From Eumeta japonica (Eukaryota; Arthropoda; Insecta; Lepidoptera; Psychidae): a stretch of DNA of 64,000 nucleotides. Location: assembly GCA_005406025.1 (NCBI GenBank), contig BGZK01001001.1:124001-188000 (forward strand). The letters are read 5' to 3'. Below, in pieces: positions 48,301-56,450 of this stretch; the stretch's first letter is position 1; every line of letters starts with the position of its first letter. The notes below the pieces were generated by a model. It was not told the origin of the DNA and ran no database searches. It saw only the letters and a program-made list of their open reading frames with translations. Position numbers and translations under genes: made by a program.

Positions 48301-49562
48301 ACGATTAGTCACAGGACGGGGGAGGGGCTTAAGGCTTTATCACGTAGTCAGAAAATTTTCGCGCTTTTTCCGGAGATATATTCAAATTATGACGCGCAGC
48401 GTTTAGCACTTTTTTAAACCCACAGATGGCAACATTAACGCAAATATGCCGGGACGCCAGCTGATTTAAAACTGATAGTTTTTGTACTCATTAAAAAATG
48501 ATGTCCTTATATAGTATTCTATTTGTAGTAAAACGTAAGTACCTGTTACAATATGTTTTTACATAAGTTTTTTCTCCTTGATTATATTAACTTTCTGTTA
48601 GCAAAAGAAAATGATTTAAAATCATATTTATGAATTACTACGTGAAAACTATGGGTCTCAACATATACTACAGTTGGTCACCGCAGGGGGGGGGGGAGTT
48701 GTAAAATATGGGTCACGTAGTATGGGTATGTTCCCTTATTGTGAGTTAATCTGAGTTTCGCTAAAGTCTGTGGAACTTGCTTGCCTTTTGACCATAATCT
48801 TTTTCACACATTCTTGTCATAGGTAATCCATTTCTCATCAACAGTGATCAATCTTTTCAAAAATGGTTTGTTTTTATTACATTTCAATAGAGAATCACAA
48901 ATGAGTACACAATTCAGATTTGATTCAGTGAGCTCATGTGGGACCCTAGTATTGAGCTTTTTTCAAATGAGTCACAACTATTAATCCCCAGCTTTGCAGA
49001 TATATTGTAAGAACTAATATACCGATCTTGTTCTACTTTTTCCAAAAGAGCATCGACTTTATCTATAACAGGTCGACCAGGCGAAGTTCACCTTTGACAT
49101 CAAAATTACCAGATGGAAAACACTTAAACAAGTTTTGTACTACTCTTACCTACACTGCATTAGATCCATAAACCTTACATACTTTATTTCGCGGCTTATG
49201 TCGCGTTTTACTCTTTTTTGTAAAACTTCAAAATATATTGAGTTTCTACATTAGATTTACTCATTTTAATGGACAGAAAAACGATACAAAAATGCCGAAA
49301 TACTATTTTTACTTTATTTTAAATGTCATCTATTTAATGGTATCAAAACCAGCCAGATATAAACAGCACAACCAAATATATTAATTATTAAAAGTTGTAT
49401 TGAAAACTGAAGTCTTATTTTCAGGTACGCACGAAAGACCGCATATTCGATAGTGTACCACACCTTATAAATTACCATTGCAACAATGAGTTGCCCATCG
49501 TGTCTGCAGATTCGGCGCTCCTGTTGCGGAAACCAGTGCTGCGGCCCGACGCATTGAGTTAA
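36263..49562 (+). CDS. Shc: SHC-transforming (Shc) adaptor protein, complete, 8 coding exons
   Basis: Eight exons (36263-36358, 36675-36745, 36822-37220, 40831-41055, 44638-44738, 45350-45546, 45919-46041, 49425-49562) with GT/AG borders and matching phases make 449 residues, close to other insect Shc proteins. Residues 12-187 form the PTB domain (ARGWLHP start; [12 protein letters not shown] end), which binds NPxpY motifs on receptors. The CH1 linker (188-348) has EYYND (Tyr213/214) and HYVNQ (Tyr272), the Grb2-binding tyrosines, and DIFDMQPF (293-300), which matches the conserved adaptin-binding motif. Residues 350-443 form the SH2 domain ([16 protein letters not shown] with phosphotyrosine-binding Arg374). 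Cytoplasmic protein coupling receptor tyrosine kinases to Ras/MAPK. The ATG is taken because the peptide [20 protein letters not shown] leads straight into the PTB domain; longer N-terminal isoforms are not excluded. Confidence 0.96.
36675..36745 (+). CDS. Shc: Shc exon 2
   Basis: Acceptor TTTACAG, donor GCTAA|GTATGT in phase 2. Encodes [20 protein letters not shown], a highly conserved PTB segment. Confidence 0.95.
36822..37220 (+). CDS. Shc: Shc exon 3 (bulk of the PTB domain)
   Basis: Acceptor ATAACAG, donor CATC|GTAAGT. Encodes residues 57-188 with [39 protein letters not shown] and [20 protein letters not shown], all close to the vertebrate PTB. Confidence 0.96.
37345..38478 (-). mobile_element. 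decayed mariner, copy 2, in Shc intron 3 (antisense)
   Basis: Same family as copy 1. The minus strand keeps FLHDNTRPH and [14 protein letters not shown] (third-Asp region, D followed by FHLF). The right TIR (AACACTTTCCTTGGCCTAAT) is recognisable; the left TIR is gone. Many stops. Confidence 0.8.
38484..40060 (-). pseudogene. decayed pogo-like element in Shc intron 3 (antisense)
   Basis: The left border GTCGGGGAGAGTTGAACCAC resembles pogo-like TIRs. The minus strand carries a Lys-rich tail ([20 protein letters not shown]) ending near CHNC at 39257-39560, and at about 39965-40015 the degraded DDE-domain end [13 protein letters not shown] (normally xTGIYPFNxN). Orientation and borders are approximate. 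The open frame at 40177-40461 may belong to it but shows no motif. Confidence 0.45.
40831..41055 (+). CDS. Shc: Shc exon 4 (CH1, EYYND site)
   Basis: Acceptor ATATATAG, donor ACCAC|GTAAAA. Encodes [14 protein letters not shown], then [16 protein letters not shown] with the twin tyrosines Tyr213/Tyr214, followed by a Thr/Pro/Ala-rich stretch. The phases on both sides fit. Confidence 0.95.
41535..42215. mobile_element. long inverted repeat (fold-back MITE) in Shc intron 4
   Basis: The arm at about 41535-41770 returns inverted at about 41985-42215. For example GTGAACTGCCCTCCTACCTA matches inverted TAGGTAGGAGGGCAGTTCAC, and ATTTCCAATTTTGTT matches inverted AACAAAAATGGAAAT. The arms are about 225 bp and roughly 80-85% similar by eye, with about 215 bp between them. 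No open frame. Outer ends fade in A/T-rich sequence, so a target duplication could not be seen. Confidence 0.75.
42850..43070 (+). repeat. LINE-type 3' tail
   Basis: CCCCGTGGTAAAAGTAGCCT, then GGATTCTAATGGTGAAAGAA, then TTCAAAATCAGTTCAGTCGA and CAAACATATC. This is a common moth repeat end, probably from a non-LTR retrotransposon. Confidence 0.5.
43770..43925. repeat. degenerate short-period minisatellite
   Basis: Variations on 'ATTGAGAACGCGACATTGGA / AATCGAAACCAAG / ATTAGAATCACGAACGTGACC' recur every 6-12 bases. An open frame through it is only a product of the repeat. Confidence 0.5.
44638..44738 (+). CDS. Shc: Shc exon 5 (CH1, HYVNQ site and start of DIFDMQPF)
   Basis: Acceptor TTTCCCAG, donor ATGC|GTAAGA in phase 1. 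Encodes [20 protein letters not shown] with Tyr272 in a YxN context, then MHHTDIFDM. Confidence 0.95.
45350..45546 (+). CDS. Shc: Shc exon 6 (end of CH1, start of SH2)
   Basis: Acceptor CTACCGCAG, donor GAAAAG|GTTCAA in phase 0. Completes DIFDMQPF, then a Glu/Pro/Gly-rich linker, then [16 protein letters not shown], the canonical start of an SH2 domain. Confidence 0.95.
45919..46041 (+). CDS. Shc: Shc exon 7 (SH2 core)
   Basis: Acceptor TACTACAG, donor GGCATT|GTATGA in phase 0, 41 codons. Contains [20 protein letters not shown] with the FLVRES motif (Arg374) and [12 protein letters not shown]. Confidence 0.95.
47061..47467. mobile_element. pogo-like MITE, copy 1, in Shc intron 7
   Basis: The left end CAGTGGAATCTCAATAATTC and the inverted right end (AGTGGAATCTTAATAACTCG) are about 24-bp TIRs flanked by TA-rich DNA. 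The interior has repeated TCGAA/AAGTCGAA words. A partial inverted copy follows at 47584-47625 and a weaker copy at 50036-50235. Confidence 0.7.
47584..47625. mobile_element. end fragment of the same pogo-like MITE, inverted
   Basis: CAGTGGAATCTCAATAACTC GAATGTCAAGGGAAATGC matches the reverse complement of the right end of the copy at 47061-47467. Confidence 0.7.
47845..49376 (-). mobile_element. decayed mariner, copy 3, in Shc intron 7, interrupted by a MITE
   Basis: Same family as copies 1 and 2. The minus strand keeps [12 protein letters not shown]. The element is split between 48251 and 48736 by a 484-bp MITE. Its right end has no TIR and stops about 50 bp before the acceptor of Shc exon 8. 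It is inactive. Confidence 0.8.
48252..48735. mobile_element. MITE with 26-bp perfect TIRs nested in mariner copy 3
   Basis: The ends GGGAACATACCCATACTACG and, inverted, the same sequence through GTGACCC (26 bp perfect) lie next to TTA on both sides (48249-48251 and 48736-48738). Mariner copy 1 has one TTA at the corresponding place (acTTATTacgag), which supports a 3-bp TTA duplication. TWA duplications and GGG-starting TIRs fit PIF/Harbinger, as inference. Confidence 0.8.
49425..49562 (+). CDS. Shc: Shc exon 8 (end of SH2, stop codon)
   Basis: Acceptor TATTTTCAG, 45 codons and TAA. Encodes [20 protein letters not shown], then [20 protein letters not shown] and PDALS. A donor-like CAG|GTAAGA lies about 60 bp after the stop. 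Confidence 0.95.
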   Translation, partial: VRTKDRIFDSVPHLINYHCNNELPIVSADSALLLRKPVLRPDALS

Positions 49563-50035
49563 GCACGCAAACTGCTCATTGCGTCTCTTAATTATAGCAA
49601 AAAATATATGTGCAGATCCCCAGGTAAGATTAAAATTCCTCTTTATAGGTAGTCTTTTTATCTTATAGTCAAAACATACATCAGTACTGATTTTGTTATT
49701 AACTAACTTAATATATAGAAGAAGCTTTTATTATTTACCCTCGATTCATGTGCGATATCAAAGAGAGCAAATATAAACTTTAATGTATTATATATTTAAT
49801 TTATTAATATTGCCCAATTTGAAAACATGATTGTGCAAAAATAAAAGCTGAGAAATGTCTTCAATTTGAACAAGTATGTGGAATGGATAAATGAGCTAAG
49901 ATATGTCCCTGTTGTAGGATGATAAAAACTTGATAATATTGCCATTTAGGAATTAAATATCAATAATATTAGTCAGTTAAGAAAGCAAGCAGAGAAATGC
50001 TTACAACTGGCGTGCTCTCATGGAAAATGGTGCTT

Positions 50036-50235
50036 GATTACAATAGAACTTACATAACTCAAACCTTGTACGTGGAAATCCTCAGTAAGATGAAAAAAAT
50101 AGCCATTCCCTTTCATTGAACCTTTAAATACATGGTATCTCCAATTGTTTAGACTTTATAACTCGAATTTCAAAAACCGACCCTATAAATCTTAAGTTAG
50201 TAAAATATAATGACATCTTAGTTGGAATTATCAGA
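50036..50235. mobile_element. degraded copy of the pogo-like MITE
   Basis: GGAAATCCTCAGTAAGATGA, AATAGCCATTCCCTTTCATT and AGTTAGTAAAATATAATGAC parallel the first 250 bp of the element at 47061. Confidence 0.6.
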
Positions 50236-50633
50236 GTTTATAACAATAAAATCCTAAAGGAATGTTTGGTGGTTTTGTTATTGTCTTTGTACACCTGCAA
50301 TTGTATGTAAACTTTCAAGTAATACATCTGTGTACCTTAAATTTGTTTATGTTTGAACTCATTAGTAAACAGACCTCAGAGGATAATACTTAGAATTAAA
50401 TTTTCCAGTTAGTTTGTAGAAATAAGATATTTTGTGAGTATATACAAGAGAGTGAATACTTTTTATTTGTTGATCTTTTAACAATGATCAACGAAATAAT
50501 GAAATATGTTGGCATTTGAATAGATGTCCATAATATACTAATGGATATTAGGAACATCTCGTACTTACTGAGAACTAGAAACATTAAGAATCACTGTACT
50601 TATATTTATGCTCTTCAAAAATGCAAATGCTCC

Positions 50634-50639
50634 AATAAA
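50634..50639 (+). promoter_or_regulatory. Shc: candidate Shc polyadenylation signal
   Basis: AATAAA in CTCCAATAAAATATAAA about 1.07 kb after the stop, followed by a TG/T-rich region. An earlier AATAAA at about 49840 is also possible. Confidence 0.3.
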
Positions 50640-52945
50640 ATATAAATTATACTCTTACAATGTGATTGTTTATTGAAGTAGCCCTATCACAATGTTTCTC
50701 ATATACATTTGTAAGTCTTGACAGTGTGCTTATTAAATTTCATTCAATGGTTTCCACAAAATTTCAAAAATGTCACTACCTGTCATAAGCAAATGTGTTT
50801 GTTTGTTGTTTAAAGACAGGTAAAGTTAAATGCGCGATTTTGACTAAGAATCCATATTTTTAGATTTCAAAGAATTGATTGGTTGATTAGAACATTCACT
50901 GTTAGTGTTAGATGTTTAACATTTTTAATTTTTTTAAGCCTTTTCTATTTTTGCTTTTTTTGATCTTTTTGTATTCTATTTTTTAAGCTCCATCTTCAGC
51001 TTTTTATTCTTTTTATTTTCTTTTTTGTAAATAAACTAAAAAACATGTTAATTTTTCCCTTCAACTGACAGCATATGTTAAAGTTGTATTTTTATTTTGT
51101 GCTGTATTATGTTTTTTTAGCCAAATGTGCTGTTTTTCTTATAACAAATTACAACTTTAAAAGGCATTATTTCTGCACCATTAATTCCTTTTCATGGACA
51201 TTTTTGGTACTTTTATTCTGTTCAGATATAATGGTATCTGTCACTATCACTGTCAAATATTTATATGAAAGATGACCATTTTGTTGCGTTTCCAATTTTT
51301 GCAAACCTGCCAAAAAAATTTTCTTGAATGTATTTCGGTTTTTTTGTAATCTCCCCGTTATTATCGTTATTTTCATTTTTTTTTTCTATTACATTATTGG
51401 TTGCAAGCCTTAGTATATGTATACATATATACATGTACATGTATACATTTTGTATGTGAAGTGAAATTTTTACTATCTTCTATCTACAATAACTGACTTT
51501 CAGAGGTTTTCAGTCATGCAAAAGTATGCTTCATTAAAAATGCACGAGAGTATATGTTATTTCCAATAAACCTCTAATTGCAATAGCATACAAAAATGCC
51601 AATAAGTTTGTAATTGTTTCATTGGGTATTAGCAATTCATGCATGGTACAGATGGATTTTTCTACCTTGAGTAGGCATATTTGTTTTAATTTAAAATATG
51701 ATAAATTGTGTAACTATTGGTAAAATGATATAACTTATTGGTAAAATTATATAACCGTATATGAGTGCCTACAAAATTTTCCATTGATAAGTTTTCTTGG
51801 AAAATTTCAATACCAAGGATTTATCAAACTAAATATGTTTTATGTTGTGTTTTATATACCCACACACACACATATATATATTAGACAGAAAATATGCATG
51901 TTCAGAAAGTCATAAGTAAATTTTCCCACATGTGTTTCAGCAGGTTCTTCATTGATTAAACAGCAGGAAACGTGCAATTTAAAATGTAAAGCTCGGAGTA
52001 ATTTATCTAAAAATGAATTGTAATATCAAGTTCCATTATTCATAAAAAATTAATATTGTTTATGGTTAAATATACAATTGAACAAGTTAAAGTTATATGT
52101 ATAGTTTAAGTTTTAAATATGTGCTTAAAAACAAATATTCATGCTCTCTTTGATGACATATTGAATTATTTTTGCCTTATTTTGATAATAAGCTGATTGT
52201 GATAATTTAGTAAATACTTCTTTATTTTGAAGTGTTCTCAATTAGTTCTAAGTTCATGCATATAGCATAAATAAGTTAATTGAAGATGTGTATGATGGTT
52301 TATTGTAGATTTAGCCTAGTCTTTTTCCAAATGAAGCTAAACTAGCAATGAAAGCTTAGTATACATTCTAGATAAACATTTTTATGTGAATAATATTTTT
52401 TTTTACATTATAAGTAGTTAATCTATTTTATTCAAAATATATTCTACAATAATAAACATTAATGTCACTCTCTTCGATTCTGTGTGCATTAATCAGTTTT
52501 GAAATGCCTTAATGTTTCTCTATAGATGTAACTTTGATTAAATATTTTTTCTGAAAGCAAATATATATTAAATGCAATACTGAGGGTGCTATATAAGAAT
52601 TCATTTCCATGTAATATATAATAAATATATTAAGCATGCGTATATTATTGTGGGTTTTCTATTCTTTTTAAATAAAATTTATACTATCGTATTTGCTGAG
52701 ATTTTATACTGCGTTTATTTTAATGTTGTAAGTTTTTATTTTTGGTTACTTACTATTAGTTAGTGAGTAAACCTTTCTATAAATTCTTTATACAGAACAA
52801 ATGTATAGTTATCAGTATTTAATAAAGAGCAAGATGTTTCTTTGTTGTTTATTATTCCCCATCTCATAACTTAAAATGGGTCACCATATTCCAAAAGCAA
52901 TATTTTTAGCATGGAGTTATAAAATAATGCCGGTGCGCTGCATGA

Positions 52946-53137
52946 TTGGACCTCCTAGCATACAATAATTTTGAAGTAAAACACAGATCGACCACTTTCG
53001 GGGATATGAAGTATGAGAACAAGATGAAAAGCGTATTTTATATTGCGCCAAACATGAACGACACCGTTGACCTGCAATTTGAGTGTAATACGCTTGGATG
53101 CGGCATAAAAATACAATTTACGTTGTATAAACAATAA
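52946..53137 (+). CDS. unexplained open frame, possible terminal exon
   Basis: Open plus frame ending in TAA with less biased codons than the surrounding DNA. The part after the acceptor-like AAACACAG at 52988 reads STTFGDMKYENKMKSVFYIA, then NMNDTVDLQFECNTLGCGIK and IQFTLYKQ. AATAAA follows about 50 bp downstream. There is no in-frame ATG near the beginning, so it would be an exon or a fragment. I do not recognise the family; chance is possible. Confidence 0.3.
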   Translation: MDLLAYNNFEVKHRSTTFGDMKYENKMKSVFYIAPNMNDTVDLQFECNTLGCGIKIQFTLYKQ

Positions 53138-53259
53138 CTTTATATAATACAATTTTGCCTTTGTTTTATCATCAAATTATAATTTATAATAAAATGTATA
53201 AATTACATAATTTAATTTTACATATAATCTAGTTGTTGCCCTTACGTCTGCCACAAAAT

Positions 53260-53994
53260 AAATATACCCAGAAGGTCCGCTCCTGCATGAACTCTACTTT
53301 AATTACCTAGTCTCGGCCAAACGCTTAGGGCTGGAGGTCCCGGCTTTTGTAGACTTATATTTTAACATGCGTTTTTCTTACTAAATCATTATTTTACGTT
53401 ATTAGAAAATGAATAACTATTAATAACAAATAGTGGTTCTATATTATTTCCTGTAAGATAAAAGTATTTTTGGCAGGAAAGTAAATCAATATGAATAAAG
53501 TAGGCATTTCTAATGACTGCACTACATATTTGCGATAAGAAAGAATTTTAGACGAATGCAGGGGGATTATTATATTTTATTTTATATCGTTATTGTTATA
53601 TATGTATTTCAAGGTATAATCATTTCTTATTGTTAAATAAAGTCTTACAATAGACCACTGGAGAACAGGTACAACACTCAAAAAAGGGCAGGTTTTGTAT
53701 TTAAGAGATCTTTTGAAATTTGCCAATTTACATAGTATACTTTGAATGACTGTAGAAATGGCCCTATATTCATTTAACAAATCGTACAGTCTACAACGCA
53801 TTATCACTTAAATTAAAATTCTGTAATTACCCATCGAAAAATTATTCTAAAATTCCCACGAACCCTTTAGTATTGTACATTTGTAATGGGAGTTTTGGAA
53901 CAGTAGTTTTTTGTTATTTTCGATCGAACAATGTAAAATAGTATTAAAATTACATTCCCATACACGATAATCGAGCGAAGACTTATCATTGAAG
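53260..53994. other. no feature supported
   Basis: AT-rich; no motif or repeat recognised. Confidence 0.5.
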
Positions 53995-55250
53995 TCGGGT
54001 ATGGGCAACCTTTGACATGTTGTGGGCCAAATTTAGTGTGCAAATATGTTCGCGGGCCGCGTTCAAAAGTAGAGCATTTCAAAGTAGTGTTTATAATTTT
54101 TAGCGATTGATATCAGACATGAAATAATATGACAATGTTATTATAACATAATGTAATAAAATAACAAAATGAAATGAAAAAAAAGAGATACAACATTATA
54201 ATTAAATCGTGAAATTTGGAATTACTACAAACTACGAAAGTTAAATAGCGACACCAAAATCATTGAGACACTTGACCTTGAATTTGGGACATTAATCCAT
54301 CGATGTTTGGATTAATTCCACTGAGACAAAGACGTAAAGAATTTTCCAAATTTTTGTCAATCAGCCTTGTACAATGTTTCGATTAATTAACTTTCATCAT
54401 TGAAAAGAACTGTTCGCATTTGTAAGTACTGCTAAATGCACAAATTAATCTTTTTGCGAATTTTCTAAGCTGGTGAAAATGGTCCTCTTCGAGGTATTTT
54501 TTGTAGAAATCGCACAACTCCACGTCCTCACATTTAGATTTTAGGAGTGAGTTTTCTTGAATCTCTATCAACTCCATTTCCAAGTGTATTGGAGAATTTT
54601 GTACATTACTTTTTGTTGGAGTAGCAAATAAATTGAAACAATCTTCCATGTTTTTGAAATCGCTAAATCTGTTCGAAAAAAGCTACAGTAACTCGAGTTT
54701 TTCAGCATATTGAGGATAAGCAATATTTTCATACGCAGAGAGTGTGGTGAAATGGTAACTGTTACCAGACAGCAATCCTCCCACAAGCGGATTTTGTTCT
54801 GTCCTTGTTTTTGAAGTTTCAAATTTAAATCATCCAAATAGCCTGTAAGGTCGACCAGAAATGCTGTCACGTGATTATATGACAGCATTTTTGGTTGTTC
54901 ATTCTTTATTTCTTTATTAGCATTTCTGGTGGATTATTCTTCATTTTCATAAAATCTGCTATCTCATTTCTAAGCTCGTTAAACCGTTTCAGCATTTTCC
55001 CTTCCTGTCCTTTCCTGTAGTGGTTCCTTTTAGCGGCTGTAAAGCAAGCAATTCCTTAGTAACAGTGAACTCTTAATCAACATCTCGAATAAAGATAGCC
55101 AGTTGAGCTGTGTCAAATAAATCGGTCACACTTATGAAAACCTGTCAAAAGACCTTAAAATTTGTGTAACGCAATTTATGGATAGTCCCTTTCATAAAAA
55201 GATATCTAATTCGGACCAGTATTTTTCATCATTAAGGATCTCCTACATCA
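53995..55250 (-). pseudogene. decayed hAT transposase (GTF2IRD2/Charlie-like group)
   Basis: The minus strand reads, from 55150 downward, VTDLFDTAQLAIFIRDVD, a stop, EFTVTKELLALQPLKGTTTG, then YLDDLNLKLQKQGQNKIRLW and, at the end, FHQLRKFAKRLICAFSSTYK with CEQFFSMMKVN. This order and the STYxCEQFFS motif (dimerisation region) are typical of hAT transposases of the GTF2IRD2/ZBED type. The left border GGGTATGGGCAACC resembles hAT ends. It is inactive through stops and frameshifts. Confidence 0.75.
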
Positions 55251-55286
55251 ATAAAAAGTTTCTTTATTCATTACGTTAATATAGAT

Positions 55287-55454
55287 CAGGTGTGGGCGAC
55301 CTTTGACATGTGGGCCAAATTTTAGTGTGCAAATACGTTCGCAGGCCACGTTCAAACGTAGGTGCATTTTAAAGTAGTGTTTACAATTTTAGCGATAAAT
55401 ATCAGACATGAAATTTTTCAAAATGTCTCGTGGGCCGGTTGTTGCCCACATATG
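55287..55454. mobile_element. 168-bp hAT MITE with 8-bp target duplication
   Basis: The ends CAGGTGTGGGCGACC and, inverted, CATATGTGGGCAAC are hAT-type TIRs. Flanks ATATAGAT and ATATAGAC (7 of 8 identical) form the 8-bp duplication. Its left 110 bp repeat the left end of the neighbouring hAT (CTTTGACATG...GCAAATACGTTCG), so it is probably derived from that element. Confidence 0.85.
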
Positions 55455-56139
55455 ATATAGACAGTATAGCCTGAATTATATTGCCTATTCTATACAAATA
55501 AAGTTATAAATTCAATTCGGGTACAACTGCAGTATTTAAAAGAACCAGAGTTTAAATATTTGTATACCTAATTAAAAAAAATTAACCATGTTTTTTTTAT
55601 TATTACCTTTCTATGTCAACAGGTAACGAAAAAAAGTAAATTCACTACTTATAGCGATCTTAGGCATCCCGATACGCAACAATCATAACAACTCTGCTCT
55701 ATTGCAGTCGTTTTGTTGTTGATTAAAAAAAAAACTAGTATCACTCGCGCGCGTCTGTAGCAACTAACACGTTTAAGATGATTTGAGAATCTCTTGCTCG
55801 ACCGGCGCATGCTCCATCGTAATATTTGCCCTCGGGACCTGCACACGCTGTATGAGCCCTTAACTTGTAATTTTGGTACTGAATCTATTTTTCTCCACGT
55901 CTGTCGTTAAGTAACTGGTACGGAATATGCAGTTTGTTTTAAAGGTATTTTCTTTGTTGGATATACTTGATTTTTTGGTCATATTCCGTATCAAATTCTA
56001 CGACTGCTTCATATTCAGAACTATTGCTAGGTATAATGCCCTCTCCTACTCGACTACGTGTAAGACCGCGTCCTCAGCCATAGTGTGTTTGTGCATCTTT
56101 ATTATCTGTAATGCAAGAACACTGACGTTTCCGTTATTG

Positions 56140-56450
56140 TTATTGAGGGAAGTTGACTTTAACTTCCATAAAAACTTGCGGGTTGAATGGATAAATGCCT
56201 GTCGCACGAAAATAAATCACAGCCATTTCCCCAGAAGAGTTTTTAAGATGTACCCGACCAAAAAGCTCAGCAATGTCGTGAGACTTGAGCAGTCTTTCAG
56301 AGTGCAAAAGAAACTTGCGTATTTTCTCATTGCAGTAACTTAAAGGAGAAATGACAGTCTTATCTAACGGTTGGAGTTTATGCATTGTATATGGTGGAAG
56401 ACTAACGATGGTGACATAATATTCATGGTCCAGTTCTATTAATTCCGATT
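56140..56450 (-). pseudogene. pogo-like transposase fragment (end of the DDE domain)
   Basis: Minus frame SLPPYTMHKLQPLDKTVISP, then HDIAELFGRVHLKNSSGEMA and YFRATGIYPFNPQVF. HKLQPLD and FRATGIYPFNP are hallmark motifs of pogo/jerky-family DDE transposases. The upstream part is frameshifted. Confidence 0.75.

Larger units (their letters stand above)
49563..52945. other. Shc 3' UTR and AT-rich intergenic sequence
   Basis: The first 0.3-1 kb is probably Shc 3' UTR. Several AATAAA hexamers occur on the plus strand, the most plausible at 50634. Apart from a degraded MITE copy at 50036-50235 and TA-rich tracts (51415-51450, 51855-51885), nothing else is recognised. Confidence 0.5.
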
